DNA from: Planctomycetales bacterium ZRK34
GTDB taxonomy: Bacteria > Planctomycetota > Phycisphaerae > Phycisphaerales > Zrk34
DNA: 64,000 bases
Reading direction: 5' to 3'
Assembly (NCBI GenBank): GCA_014873095.1
Contig: CP050848.1
Coordinates: 5,019,850-5,083,849 of the forward strand
A program made the translations under genes and the position numbers. Under the pieces are notes generated by a model. That model was given only the letters and a program-made list of their open reading frames with translations, had not been told where the DNA came from and did not search any database. This document shows positions 15,815 through 25,574 of the stretch, piece by piece; position 1 is the first letter of the stretch; every line of letters starts with the position of its first letter.

Positions 15815-18277
15815 TTAATGGTTGAATATGAATTCCTTTGAATTCAGCATCGCCCAGAAGACATCGTGCAGAACATCGGCGGGGTTCTTTTCATCTTTCA
15901 GCGCGGCGGCGAGGCGCTGAGATTCTGTCTCGGTCGGTTTGCGGCTGAAGCAGCGGATAAACAGATCGTCGATGATCTGCTGTGGCGTCTTGCCGTCTTT
16001 CAGCAAGGTTTCGATCACCTTGCCGGAGACGATCTTGCGGTTGACGGTGTCGCCGTTGAGCAAGTGAAGCGCCTGCGAAAGGTTCGGCTCCATCTTCACC
16101 TCGCAGGAACAGACGGTTTCGCGTGACGCTCGGCCGAAGGTTTCCAGGAAATAGGTCGAGGTGTTGCCATCGGCGATCTGCACCGCCCGGGCGCCGCGGG
16201 GCAGGCCTTTGAACTTGTTGTCCTTCTCGGTTTCGGTCACCTGCGAGATGGCATCGAAGAGCACCTCGGCCCGGATGCGACGAACATATGCGTGCGAGAA
16301 GTTGGTGCCATCCGATTCGTTGGTCGCGTTGGTCTGCGTCGAAAGCTGGTATGTGCGCGAGGTACAGATATCGCGGACAAGCTTTTTGAAGTCGTAGTTG
16401 TACTCAGTGAACCGCTTGGCGAGTTCGGCGAGCAGCTCGGGGTTGGAGGCGGGGTTGGACACGCGCACATCGTCGACGGGATCGACGATGCCGCGGCCGA
16501 AGAAGTGTGCCCAGACGATGTTGGCGAGATTGCGGGCGAAGTAGGGATTCTCCGGCGAGGCCAGCCAGTCGGCGAGCACCTTGCGGCGATCCTGATCGCC
16601 TGTGATTTCAGGCACAGCGCCGCCGAGGAACTTGGGTTTCATCACGCGGTTGCCCACGGGGTGGCGGGCATCGCCCTTGTTCGAATCGAAGATGATCTGC
16701 TCGCGGGGGTCTTCGGCGCCCTTGCGGCCGACCTGCGTGAAGAACGACACAAAACCGTAGTAGTCGTCCATCGTCCAGCGATCGAACGGATGGTTGTGGC
16801 ACTGGGCGCACTGCAATCGCATACCCATGAACACCTGTGCGACGTTTTCCGACAGCTTCTTGTTGTCGCGTTCGATCTGGTAGAAGTTGCTGGGCGGATT
16901 GGAGAAAGTGCCGCCGGAGGCGCCCAGCAGTTGGCGGACGATTTTGTCCATCGGCACATCGTTGGCGATCTGCTCCTGCAGCCAGTTGTAGTACAGCACG
17001 GCCGCCTTGTAGCTGATGCCCTGGGCGACATTGCCGTTGGAGCGGATCTGCAGCAGCTCCGCGAACTTCATCACCCACATCTCGACGAATTCCTTGCGGT
17101 TCAGCAATTCGTCGACGAGTTTTTCACGCTTGTCAGGGGACTTGTCCGCGATGAACTTGTCGAACTGCTCACGCGTCGGCAGCGTGCCGGTGATATCCAG
17201 CGAGGCCCGGCGGATGAAGACCTCATCGGAGCAGATCTTGGACGGGGTGACGCGCAGCTTCTTGAGCTTGTCGTGGATGAGCTTGTCGACGTAGTTGTTT
17301 TCCAGCGCGTTCGGCCATTCGTAGTTCAGCCCCTTGGGCAGCACGATGGCGTCGGAGCCTTCGGTGAACTCTGCGAAGCGGGCCATGAGAAAGGCCTCGC
17401 CGCGGTGGCCGGCGGTGACGCGGCCGTGCGTGTCGATGTCGGCCGAGCGATCGTTGTTGGTGATGAAGACGGCGAGGTTGGTGACATCGCGATCGGTACC
17501 GTCGGAGTAGTGGGCGATGACGGTCATCTGCTGCGATTCGCCCTTGCCGTCGAGCACCATCTTGTGCGGAAGCAACTCGATGCCGACCGGGCGAGCGACG
17601 TCTTTTGAGTCATCGGGAGCGCCCGCTTCGAGCCATCGCATGAGCGTGGCGTAGTAGGGGCTCTGGGCGCTGAACAGGTCGCCACCGGTGTGCTGGACAG
17701 TGCCCAGGGATTTGGTCACCAGCAGCGACTCGGCCGGCAGGGCGAGGTTGATGCGCCGGCCGGACATCTGCCGCGTGATGTTGTGGTAGTCGCCGGCGGG
17801 ATCGTACCCGAACAGCGACAGGTGGAATCCATCCTTGCCGCGGGCCGCGCCGTGACAGGCGCCGCTGTTGCAACCGGCCTTGGCGAACACCGGCATGACA
17901 TCCAGGCGGAAGCTGATCGGCCGCTCTTTCTGGGCGTCTTTGACGGTGACGGGAAGCTTGACGGACTGCCCGCCATACTCGACGGTCAACTCAGTCTTGC
18001 CGTCCTTGGCGGGGTGAACCACATCGCGGTCGAACTTGACCAGCGAGTTGTCGGCGAAGGTGTATTTGGCCTGCCGGGTCACATCACGCGTCAGGCCGTT
18101 GTCGAAGGTCGCCTGCACGACGAGCGACTGGGCATCGCGCAGCGTGTTGAGGTTCACCGCGTCGGGGTAGACCGTGATCCTGGTGATCTTCGGTTCGGCC
18201 AGGGCGGACAGACTCAGCGTCAACATCACAGCCAGAGTCGTGCCAGTCGTCAGTATGTTTTTCGAAATGCGTTTCAT
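15815..18277 (-). CDS. DUF1549/DUF1553 cytochrome-like secreted protein
   Basis: An 820-residue protein with signal peptide (MKRISKNILTTG through SALAEP). A bacterial Ig-like segment lies at about 30-110. A heme-type domain has CNSGACH near 140, and a second Ig-like segment lies at about 240-310. DUF1549 follows at about 330-540, including the CAQCHNHPFDRW heme-binding motif, then DUF1553 to the end. These proteins are abundant in Planctomycetes; their enzymatic role is not established, although sugar degradation or periplasmic redox chemistry has been suggested. The gene sits 2 bases after the PPC-domain gene and 47 bases before the cytochrome/WD40 gene, so the three are likely co-transcribed. 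Confidence 0.9.
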   Translation of the reverse strand: MKRISKNILTTGTTLAVMLTLSLSALAEPKITRITVYPDAVNLNTLRDAQSLVVQATFDNGLTRDVTRQAKYTFADNSLVKFDRDVVHPAKDGKTELTVEYGGQSVKLPVTVKDAQKERPISFRLDVMPVFAKAGCNSGACHGAARGKDGFHLSLFGYDPAGDYHNITRQMSGRRINLALPAESLLVTKSLGTVQHTGGDLFSAQSPYYATLMRWLEAGAPDDSKDVARPVGIELLPHKMVLDGKGESQQMTVIAHYSDGTDRDVTNLAVFITNNDRSADIDTHGRVTAGHRGEAFLMARFAEFTEGSDAIVLPKGLNYEWPNALENNYVDKLIHDKLKKLRVTPSKICSDEVFIRRASLDITGTLPTREQFDKFIADKSPDKREKLVDELLNRKEFVEMWVMKFAELLQIRSNGNVAQGISYKAAVLYYNWLQEQIANDVPMDKIVRQLLGASGGTFSNPPSNFYQIERDNKKLSENVAQVFMGMRLQCAQCHNHPFDRWTMDDYYGFVSFFTQVGRKGAEDPREQIIFDSNKGDARHPVGNRVMKPKFLGGAVPEITGDQDRRKVLADWLASPENPYFARNLANIVWAHFFGRGIVDPVDDVRVSNPASNPELLAELAKRFTEYNYDFKKLVRDICTSRTYQLSTQTNATNESDGTNFSHAYVRRIRAEVLFDAISQVTETEKDNKFKGLPRGARAVQIADGNTSTYFLETFGRASRETVCSCEVKMEPNLSQALHLLNGDTVNRKIVSGKVIETLLKDGKTPQQIIDDLFIRCFSRKPTETESQRLAAALKDEKNPADVLHDVFWAMLNSKEFIFNH

Positions 18278-18279
18278 GT

Positions 18280-20766
18280 TTACTTACCTTCCGCTTGGGC
18301 TTTGGCACGCTGCTCGGCTTCAAGTCGCAACTGCTCGAGTCGGCTCAGGCGCTTGGGCGGGGCGTCGGTTTTCTTCGCCTCGGGTTTTTCCTTGTCGGCT
18401 TTCTTGTTGTCGGTTTTGACCGGTTCGGGGCGCGGCTTGTCGATGCGGAGCACGCCGCCGCCGGCCAGGCTCTGGGTCATCTGCTCGCCGTTGCGAGCCA
18501 GGGCAAACTGGCAGAACAGCGATTTGTGCTGGCCGACCGGCGTGTCCTTGTCGGTGACGACTTTGAACACGACCTGTTCGGTGTCCTTGGTGATCTTCGC
18601 CGGCTCGGTGGTCGCCTTGTTGGGCAGGCCCACCAGCTCGAGCGTCGCTTCACCGTCGAAGGGGCGGCGCTGGTCGAGCTTGCAGATCACGTCAACGGTC
18701 TGGCCCTGCTCGGCGACCGCCATGTCGATCTTGCCGGTGACGAATTCCTTCTCGATCGTCAACGGCGTCAGCGGCGTGGCTACGTACTGACGGTCACGCC
18801 CCTTGCCCAGATCCGCCGAGGCGATCATGGCGAGCTGCCATTGGCCGTCGGCGGCGTTGCCGTTGGCGTTGACCGGATAGTCGACTTCGGTTTGACCCTT
18901 GGGGATCGTGATGTTGCTGCGGCAATTGAATCCCGGGGACTTGCGGATCATCTCGACCTTGATCGGTTCGTCGAAGCCTTCATCCCGCTCGGCCACCACC
19001 TTCAGGTTCATCCGGCCGCTCTGCAGCAGCGGAACCTTCGGCTCGACGATCTTTACACGAAACGGCGCCGGCTCGGTCACAGCCACGGCCAGACGATCGA
19101 CCGTCGTGCTGTAATAGTTGGTGCCGTTCGGATTGCCGGTGACCAGGTGCGGCTCCTGGGTGAAGTCGCCCGCGATGTGCTTGGATTCATCCACATGGCG
19201 GCCGTAGAGATGAGCGAGGCGGCCTTCGAGCTTGGCGTCGCCTGCCGCTTCGAAGATCACGGGCACCTGGCTGACGTTGCTCTTCATCTCCGGTACGTGC
19301 ATCGTCACGCCCGGCGGCAGGTTGTCGCAGAGAATCTTCAGGTCACCGCCGAAGTTTTCACGCCTGGCCTGGAGCAACACGCCGTAGCGGTTGCCCTTGG
19401 CCACGGAGATCATCTTGCGCGACTGCGTGTTGCGCTGATCGACATCCGGGATGAAGAATCCGAGCTCCGGCGATTTGGGCGTGACTTCGACACGGTAAAC
19501 ATAGTCCGGCCCGCCGCTGTGCAGGTGATCGCGCACCGTGAGGATGTATTCACCGTCTTCCTGCGGGCGGAAGTTCACGTAGCTGTCCATCGAGCCGCGT
19601 GTGTCATCGTTGCCGCCGCCGCCTTTGCCGTTGACGCTCATGACCGGGTCCAGTGGTGAGCGCAACGAACGGGCATAGATTTGAATGTCGAGGTTCTGGC
19701 CCTTTTTCGCCTTGAATTTGAAGCGATCGGTGTCGCCGGCTTCCTGGATGATGCCGTTGACAGCGAACGGTGGTTCCAGCTTCACTTCCGTGGCCTGGTT
19801 CGTGTCGTTGTTGGGCTCGGCTTCGTTGACATCGTCAAACGGCGAGCTTCTGACCCAGTTCGGCGACGTGGCTGGGACGCCGTTCTGCTCGGCGAACACG
19901 CCCATGGTGCCCGGGGTTTCCTGCAGCTTCAGCTTGGCGGGGATCGGGCCGGTCACATCGCCGAGGTACTGAACTTCGACGTACTGGCCGGCGCGGCCGC
20001 CGGGCGGGAAGACCGCGGTGGGGCGGGGAAAGTCGCCGATGTGTACACGGTAATGATCACGCTTGCCGCCGCCGTAAGCGCTGTCGCGCACCAGCACGGT
20101 GTAAACCCCGTCAGCCGGTGCGATCGCCGAGCAGAACGCATCCTGTTTCAACAGGGCGGTGTCGTCCGCTGACGCCAGTTCGAAACGGCGGGCGTCGAGA
20201 ATCGCCACGTACGGATCAAGCAACTGACGCCCCAGGCGAATCGCCTCAACCTCCACGCTGATGCGCTGGCCCTTCTTGGCTTCGACGAGGTAGTAGTCGA
20301 GGTCTTCATTGTCGACGACGCCCTCGACGGTACTGCCGAGCGTGACTTTCTGCGGCTCGTCGAAACTGCTGTTGGGCTCTTTTTCTTCGACCGTCGGGTA
20401 CGGGCCCACGAAGAACGTATGCAGGAAGCTGAGGCCGGTCTTGGTCCGCAGGCGAAGGCGCTGTTCGCCGAGTTTGCAATCCGGCGCGACTTGGATCGTC
20501 GCTTTGACGTGCTTGCCGTCGACGCCTTCGAGCTTGGTCACAGTGACGCCGGGATCGTACAGCACGACCTCCAGCGGGCCGTCGAGATTGCCGCCGCGGA
20601 AAGTCAGTTCGGTGATCGTGCCGCGCTGAACCCCGCAGGGCGATACATCGTTGACTTCCGGGCCTTCATCTTGGCCGCGCGCAGCACGCAGGCCGCTGGT
20701 GGTCATCAGCAACAGGATAAAGATCCCGATGGTGCGGAATTTGCCTTCGAGTGCAGTCGTTGGCAT
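18280..20766 (-). CDS. Secreted PPC-domain (pre-peptidase C-terminal) protein
   Basis: An 828-residue exported protein. The ATG at 20766 has AGGGGA upstream and starts a signal peptide (MPTTALEGKF, then IGIFILLLM); an ATG at 20805 is possible. It contains an IPT-like N-terminal segment and at least two PPC domains marked by EPN motifs (KEPNSSFDEPQ near 150, NEAEPNNDTNQA near 310), each a bacterial beta-sandwich often attached to secreted enzymes. No catalytic domain is evident. The C-terminus is a Lys/Glu/Pro-rich charged tail. It lies between DUF1501 and DUF1549/DUF1553 genes in the same operon, a neighbourhood repeated in planctomycete genomes, so it probably works with them at the cell surface. 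Confidence 0.8.
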   Translation of the reverse strand: MPTTALEGKFRTIGIFILLLMTTSGLRAARGQDEGPEVNDVSPCGVQRGTITELTFRGGNLDGPLEVVLYDPGVTVTKLEGVDGKHVKATIQVAPDCKLGEQRLRLRTKTGLSFLHTFFVGPYPTVEEKEPNSSFDEPQKVTLGSTVEGVVDNEDLDYYLVEAKKGQRISVEVEAIRLGRQLLDPYVAILDARRFELASADDTALLKQDAFCSAIAPADGVYTVLVRDSAYGGGKRDHYRVHIGDFPRPTAVFPPGGRAGQYVEVQYLGDVTGPIPAKLKLQETPGTMGVFAEQNGVPATSPNWVRSSPFDDVNEAEPNNDTNQATEVKLEPPFAVNGIIQEAGDTDRFKFKAKKGQNLDIQIYARSLRSPLDPVMSVNGKGGGGNDDTRGSMDSYVNFRPQEDGEYILTVRDHLHSGGPDYVYRVEVTPKSPELGFFIPDVDQRNTQSRKMISVAKGNRYGVLLQARRENFGGDLKILCDNLPPGVTMHVPEMKSNVSQVPVIFEAAGDAKLEGRLAHLYGRHVDESKHIAGDFTQEPHLVTGNPNGTNYYSTTVDRLAVAVTEPAPFRVKIVEPKVPLLQSGRMNLKVVAERDEGFDEPIKVEMIRKSPGFNCRSNITIPKGQTEVDYPVNANGNAADGQWQLAMIASADLGKGRDRQYVATPLTPLTIEKEFVTGKIDMAVAEQGQTVDVICKLDQRRPFDGEATLELVGLPNKATTEPAKITKDTEQVVFKVVTDKDTPVGQHKSLFCQFALARNGEQMTQSLAGGGVLRIDKPRPEPVKTDNKKADKEKPEAKKTDAPPKRLSRLEQLRLEAEQRAKAQAEGK

Positions 20767-20818
20767 GACGTCCCCTGGGGTTGGGTTTTGAGAACAGGCT
20801 GTCATGGCCTTGGTAAGA

Positions 20819-22159
20819 TCAGGCGAGCAGGTCGCTGACGACCTGGCCGCCGTTGACGATTTCGATGGGGCGGTCGCCGGGAGCCATCAGCTCCTTGTCG
20901 GCGGTGATGCCCATCTGGTTGTAGACGGTGGTGGCCCAATCCGGCACGCTGAGCGGATTTTCCTCGGGCTCGGTGCTCGTGGAATCGCTCTTGCCGTAGA
21001 CGAAGCCCTTCTTGAGCCCGCCGCCGGCCATCATGATGGAGAAGACCTTGGGGTAGTGGTCGCGGCCGGCGTTGTCGTTGATCTTCGGGGTGCGGCCGAA
21101 CTCGCTGGTCACCATCACCAGCGTGCTGTCGAGCATGCCGCGCCGATCCAGGTCGCGCACCAGCGTGGCCAGCGCCTTGTCCAGCGGCGGGGCCTGACGC
21201 TTGAAGCCGTTTTCGATGCCGTTGTGGTGATCCCACCCGCCGTAGGTCAGTGTGACAAAACGCACGCCGGCTTCAACGAGGCGACGGGCCATCAGCATGC
21301 GCATGCCCGCATCGTTTTCGCCATACTCCTTGCGGAGCGCGTCCGGCTCGGCTTTGAGGTCGAACGCCTCACGGGCGTTTTTCGAGCTGATCATCGAGTA
21401 GGCCCGCTGGTAGAACGAATCCATCGCGTCCAGCGAGTCGGATTTCTCCAGGGCGGCGAAGTGTGAGTCGACCGTCTGCAGGATCGACCGGCGACGATCA
21501 AACCGCTTCAGGTCCACCCCGCTGGGCAGCGACAGGTCGCGCACCTGGAAGTTCTTGTTGGCCGGGTCGGACCCCAGGCTGAACGGGCCGTAGGAACTGG
21601 AAAGGTATCCGCTGCCGGCAAACTCGTTGGGCTGACGCGGAATGCACACGTACTGTGGCATACTGTTGCGCGAAGCGAACTCGTGAGCTGTCACCGAGCC
21701 CATCGACGGAAACTGCAACGCCGGGCTGGGCCGATAGCCGGTGAACATGTTGTGGGTGCCGCGCTCGTGGGCGGCTTCACCATGACTCATCGAACGCACC
21801 ACGCAAAGCTTGTCCGCGATGCCGGCGCAGTCCTTGAACAGTTCGCCGAACCGCTCGCCGTCGATCTTCGTCGGGATCGAACCCATCGGGCCCTTGTATT
21901 CCACCGGCGCGTACAGCTTGGGGTCCCACGACTCCTGTGCGGCCATGCCGCCGGGCAGGAAGATGTTGATCACGCTCTTGGCCGGACCGTCCTTGGTCTC
22001 GTAGAACTTCGCGGCGCCGCGCGCTTCAGAGCGCAGCACATCGCCGAGGGTGACGCCGAGCCCACCGAGCATGCCGACGTAGAGAAAATCGCGGCGGCGG
22101 GGCTTGGGGGCGAAGTGGGCCGGGTCGTCGTGCCATGTGCCGGTAATGCGTTTGCTCAT
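20819..22159 (-). CDS. DUF1501 sulfatase-like secreted protein
   Basis: A 446-residue DUF1501 protein of the alkaline phosphatase/sulfatase-like fold. The N-terminus has a Tat-like signal (RRRDFLYVGMLGG). Recognisable segments are NIFLPGGMAAQESWDPK, the HGEAAHERGTHNMFTGY region, GGWDHH and EFGRTPKIN, the last two being the usual DUF1501 signatures. It is the first gene of the four-gene operon, with a ~350-base upstream region containing a possible promoter. Activity is not known for the family; Tat export suggests a folded or metal-bound periplasmic protein. Confidence 0.9.
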   Translation of the reverse strand: MSKRITGTWHDDPAHFAPKPRRRDFLYVGMLGGLGVTLGDVLRSEARGAAKFYETKDGPAKSVINIFLPGGMAAQESWDPKLYAPVEYKGPMGSIPTKIDGERFGELFKDCAGIADKLCVVRSMSHGEAAHERGTHNMFTGYRPSPALQFPSMGSVTAHEFASRNSMPQYVCIPRQPNEFAGSGYLSSSYGPFSLGSDPANKNFQVRDLSLPSGVDLKRFDRRRSILQTVDSHFAALEKSDSLDAMDSFYQRAYSMISSKNAREAFDLKAEPDALRKEYGENDAGMRMLMARRLVEAGVRFVTLTYGGWDHHNGIENGFKRQAPPLDKALATLVRDLDRRGMLDSTLVMVTSEFGRTPKINDNAGRDHYPKVFSIMMAGGGLKKGFVYGKSDSTSTEPEENPLSVPDWATTVYNQMGITADKELMAPGDRPIEIVNGGQVVSDLLA

Positions 22160-22315
22160 GTGAAGCGTTCCTTCCTGTGAGCAGGGCCGGAAATTCCGGA
22201 AGATCGAAAGAGGACCGGCGCTACGTGCCGGGGCTTTCCGGGGGTGTTGTCAGGCTGCTGCTGATGCGTCCTCGGAAGTCGATATCAGCTTGCTGCGTGA
22301 AAAAGTGTTAGAACC

Positions 22316-22380
22316 ATTATATCTCGGTTGATCCGCCCGGGGCCAGCCTCCCACGAACATTGGCCAAACATACCGAGATA
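22316..22380 (-). promoter_or_regulatory. Candidate promoter and nested dyad upstream of DUF1501 operon
   Basis: On the minus strand a TATAAT hexamer (22321-22316) overlaps one arm of a 9-bp inverted repeat (TATCTCGGT at 22320-22328, ACCGAGATA at 22372-22380), which encloses a second one (GGCCA/TGGCC). No convincing -35 box is seen. The arrangement could be a promoter with an operator. The rest of 22160-22511 shows nothing else. Confidence 0.3.
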
Positions 22381-22511
22381 ATGTCGTGTAATCCAGTAGG
22401 CTCATCATCGGCACAACGAACCGGATCAACAAACTATTTCATGATAAGTCGAACGATTAATTGGCCGATATTGCACATGGCGGAACCCGCCTTCAAGGAG
22501 GAGTATCCATC

Positions 22512-22688
22512 ATGAGCGAGCCGGTTGTCCGAATCATGTGCCCGAATCTCAAGTGCCGACGCATTCTGGCGGTTCCGGCCAGTGCCCGCGGTAAAAACAT
22601 CCGCTGCGGCAACTGCGGGGCCAATGTGAAGGTTCCCGCACCCCGCACGGATCAGCCCGCGCCGTCGTCGGAAAAAACCGTCGGCTGA
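22512..22688 (+). CDS. Small zinc-ribbon protein
   Basis: A 58-residue protein with two CxxC-type knuckles (CPNLKC and CGNCG), resembling the MJ0042/zinc-ribbon domains common at the N-termini of planctomycete proteins. An AAGGAGGAG ribosome-binding site lies close upstream of the ATG. It has a Pro/Ser-rich tail and no other domain. It precedes dapA by 68 bases and may be co-transcribed. Function is unknown; single-domain zinc ribbons often mediate protein or nucleic-acid contacts. Confidence 0.65.
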   Translation: MSEPVVRIMCPNLKCRRILAVPASARGKNIRCGNCGANVKVPAPRTDQPAPSSEKTVG

Positions 22689-22756
22689 GCCCCGCCCGGT
22701 AGTTGCATCAACGTGCCAAAGGCCTAAGATTGCCCACGATACGAAAGGGCAATCCC

Positions 22757-23641
22757 ATGTTTCAAGGCGCTATTACTGCAATGATCACCCCCTTCGCCGA
22801 CGGCCGCGTCGACGAAGCCCGTCTCCGTGCCAACGTCGAAACCCAGATCGAAAAGGGCATCGACGGGCTTGTGCCGTGTGGCACCACCGGTGAATCCCCC
22901 ACGCTGTCGCACGACGAGCACAACAAGGTCATCGACATCGTCATCGACGCCGTCGGCGGCCGCGTCCCGGTCATCGCCGGCACCGGCTCCAACGCCACCG
23001 ATGAAGCCCTGGACATGACCCGCCACGCCGCCGAATCCGGCGCCACCGCCAGCCTCCAGGTCAGTCCCTACTACAACAAGCCCACGCAGGAAGGCCTGTA
23101 TCGCCACTTCATGGCGATCGCCGATGACGTCGAACTGCCCATGGTGCTGTACAACATCCCCGGCCGCTGCGGCGTGGCGCTCTCCATCGCCACCATCCAG
23201 CGTCTGGCCCAGCACCCGAACATCGTCGCCATCAAGGAAGCGACCGGCTCCCTGGACCTGGCCTCGGAAATCTCCGCCACCACCGATCTGGACATCCTCT
23301 CGGGTGACGACTCGCTGACGCTGCCACTGATGAGCGTCGGCGGCAAGGGCGTGATTTCCGTGGCGTCAAACATCATTCCCGATCGCGTGGCTGAACTGGC
23401 CCACCTCGCCCTCGAAGGCCGCTGGGACGAAGCCCGCGATCGCCATCTCAAGCTGTTCGAACTCTTCAAGGGCCTGTTCATCGAGACCAACCCCGTCCCG
23501 GTGAAGACCGCCGCCCATCTGATGGGCTTCGACACCGGCCAGATGCGCCTGCCGATGTGCGAGATGTCCGAAACCAACCTTGCCGCCCTCAAGACCCTGC
23601 TCCAGAAGCACGGCCTGCTAAGCGCCGCCGCATCCGCGTAG
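22757..23641 (+). CDS. dapA: 4-hydroxy-tetrahydrodipicolinate synthase
   Basis: A 294-residue class I aldolase that condenses pyruvate with aspartate semialdehyde, the first committed step of lysine and diaminopimelate synthesis. The TIM barrel shows GTTGES near 43-48, the catalytic Tyr in LYNIPGR (Y132) and the Schiff-base Lys in AIKEATG (K160). Length is normal for the family. The gene stands alone with a convergent ABC transporter downstream, separated by a large palindromic repeat. The start follows a weak AAAGGG; an upstream in-frame ATG would add 18 non-conserved residues. Confidence 0.95.
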   Translation: MFQGAITAMITPFADGRVDEARLRANVETQIEKGIDGLVPCGTTGESPTLSHDEHNKVIDIVIDAVGGRVPVIAGTGSNATDEALDMTRHAAESGATASLQVSPYYNKPTQEGLYRHFMAIADDVELPMVLYNIPGRCGVALSIATIQRLAQHPNIVAIKEATGSLDLASEISATTDLDILSGDDSLTLPLMSVGGKGVISVASNIIPDRVAELAHLALEGRWDEARDRHLKLFELFKGLFIETNPVPVKTAAHLMGFDTGQMRLPMCEMSETNLAALKTLLQKHGLLSAAASA

Positions 23642-23653
23642 CGAAGGGCCTCG

Positions 23654-23787
23654 CGCAAAGACGCCAAGGCGCAAAGAAAATATTTTTTGACTGGATAACA
23701 GGATCAAACAGGATTTGATCATTCTCAATCCTGCCTATCCTGTAATCCCGTCAACTCGGATCTGCTTTGCGCCTTGGCGTCTTTGCG
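23654..23787. repeat. Composite palindromic repeat between convergent genes
   Basis: A 23-bp perfect inverted repeat (CGCAAAGACGCCAAGGC... at 23654-23676 and its complement at 23765-23787) encloses a second imperfect pair built on GGATAACAGGAT and ATCCTGT. The inner motif recurs near 48663. Such intergenic palindromes are widespread in planctomycete and other genomes. Here it fills the gap between dapA and the ABC permease and could terminate both. Confidence 0.8.
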
Positions 23788-23792
23788 TGAGA

Positions 23793-24611
23793 CTACTGTC
23801 TTAACCCGATGCCCCGGTTGAGCATCCACAGGGCGAGGCTGAATAAAAACACGATGAACAGCGCGATCACCGCGAAGGCGGTGTAGATGTTGATGTCGAT
23901 GTACTCGGGTTTCAGATGGCCCTGAAGAATCCCGTAGCGGAAAGCGTTGACCATGTACACGATCGGATTCGCCCGCGACACGCCCTCCCAGAACGGCGGC
24001 AGCAGCTTGATCGAGTAGAACACGCCGCCGAGATAAGTTAGCGGGGTCAGCACGAAGGTCGGAATGATCGACACGTCGTCGAACTTCCGCGCCAGCAGCG
24101 CGTTGATGAATCCGCCGATGGAAAACAGCGTCGCGGTCAGCACCGCCACCGCCACGGTGATCCACACGCTGTAGATCACCATCTCCTCGACGAAGAAAGC
24201 ACTGACCAGCAGCACGGTCGTGCCGATCGTCAGCGCGCGGACGACCCCGCCGGTCATGTAGCCCAGCAGAATCACGCTGTTGTGCATCGGCGCTACGAGC
24301 ATCTCTTCGACGTTCTTCTGAAACTTCGAACTGAAAAACGACGAGACGACATTGGTGTAGGCATTGTTGATCACCGACATCATCACCAGCCCCGGCACGA
24401 TGAACTCCATGTACGGCACGCCGCCCATCTCGCCGACGCGCGAGCCGATGACCTTGCCGAAGATGATGAAGTACAGCGTCGTGGTGATCACCGGCGGCAC
24501 AATCGTCTGCGGCCAGATCCGCAAAAGACGCACCACCTCCTTGATCACGATCGTCTGAAGACCGACCAGATTTGTTTTGAGGCGGGATTGCTCTTCGAGC
24601 GCTACGTTCAT
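23793..24611 (-). CDS. ABC-2 type transporter permease
   Basis: A 272-residue membrane protein with six predicted transmembrane segments and the ABC-2 signature region (FILTPLTYLGG-like: TFVLTPLTYLGGVFYS). It resembles YadH-type export permeases. The start ATG at 24611 overlaps the stop of the ATPase gene as ATGA, indicating an operon. Together they form a simple exporter; the substrate cannot be deduced. Confidence 0.9.
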   Translation of the reverse strand: MNVALEEQSRLKTNLVGLQTIVIKEVVRLLRIWPQTIVPPVITTTLYFIIFGKVIGSRVGEMGGVPYMEFIVPGLVMMSVINNAYTNVVSSFFSSKFQKNVEEMLVAPMHNSVILLGYMTGGVVRALTIGTTVLLVSAFFVEEMVIYSVWITVAVAVLTATLFSIGGFINALLARKFDDVSIIPTFVLTPLTYLGGVFYSIKLLPPFWEGVSRANPIVYMVNAFRYGILQGHLKPEYIDINIYTAFAVIALFIVFLFSLALWMLNRGIGLRQ

Positions 24612-25531
24612 GTGAGGCTTTCGTTCTTTTCCACGAGCGTGACGAACAGCTCTTCGAGGCGGTTGGCCTTGTTGCGCATCGACAGCACGCTGATGTTCTG
24701 ACTCGACAGGCGGGCGAACACTTCGTTCAGCGAGCGTTCCTTGGTCACGTCGACTTCGAGCGTGGTCGCATCGGTCAGCCGGTGGGCGTATCCGTCGAGG
24801 GCCAGCGAGTCCGGCGCGGGCTTGGCGAGGTCGAGGATGAAGGTCTCCATGTGCAACTTCGCCAGCAGGGTTTTCTTGTCGGTGTCTTCCACGATGCGGC
24901 CGCGGTCGATGATGGCGATGCGGCGGCAGAGGCTTTCGGCCTCTTCGAGGTAATGCGTGGTGAGGATGACGGTGGTGCCCTGATCGTTGATTTCCTGCAT
25001 CAGGGACCATGTGGCGCGGCGAAGTTCGATGTCGACACCGGCGGTCGGCTCGTCGAGGATCACCAGCCGGGGTTCATGGACCAGGGCACGGGCGATCATG
25101 AGCCGGCGTTTCATGCCGCCGGAAAGCTGGCGAGCATTGCCGGAGCGCTTTTCCCACAGGCCCATCTTGCGAAGGTATTTTTCAGTCTGCAGGCGTGCCT
25201 CGCGGCGGGGCAGGCCGTAGTACCCGGCCTGTTGCATCACGATCTGCTGGACCTGTTCGAACTGGTTGAAGTTGAATTCCTGCGGCACGAGCCCGATCTG
25301 ACGTTTCACGCCGGCCGGATCGGCATCGAGGTCGACCCCGAAACAGCGGACGGTTCCGCTGGACTTGTTGACCAGCGAGGTGATGATGCCGATCGTGGTC
25401 GACTTGCCCGCGCCGTTGGGCCCGAGCAGACCGAAGAACTCACCGGCGGCGACGTTCATGTCGATCCCCTGCAGGGCGACGACGCCGTTGCGATAGGTCT
25501 TGGCGAGTTGACTGACTTCGAGGGCTTGCAT
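24608..25531 (-). CDS. ABC transporter ATP-binding protein
   Basis: A 307-residue ATPase of the YadG/CcmA kind. Walker A is GPNGAGKST, the Q-loop lies in LVPQEF, the ABC signature is QLSGGMKRR, Walker B is LVILDEP and the switch His is in TTHYLEEAE. A ~90-residue C-terminal extension is typical of ABC-2 exporter ATPases. Start MQALEVS at 25531; an upstream ATG at 25576 would overlap the divergent transferase gene. It is translationally coupled to the permease gene that follows. The start sites of this gene and the divergent gene at 25575 lie only 43 bases apart, so their promoters overlap. Confidence 0.92.
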   Translation of the reverse strand: MQALEVSQLAKTYRNGVVALQGIDMNVAAGEFFGLLGPNGAGKSTTIGIITSLVNKSSGTVRCFGVDLDADPAGVKRQIGLVPQEFNFNQFEQVQQIVMQQAGYYGLPRREARLQTEKYLRKMGLWEKRSGNARQLSGGMKRRLMIARALVHEPRLVILDEPTAGVDIELRRATWSLMQEINDQGTTVILTTHYLEEAESLCRRIAIIDRGRIVEDTDKKTLLAKLHMETFILDLAKPAPDSLALDGYAHRLTDATTLEVDVTKERSLNEVFARLSSQNISVLSMRNKANRLEELFVTLVEKNESLT

Positions 25532-25574
25532 GGTGACGATTATAGCGCGGCATCGGGCGGGGTATACTGCTGAC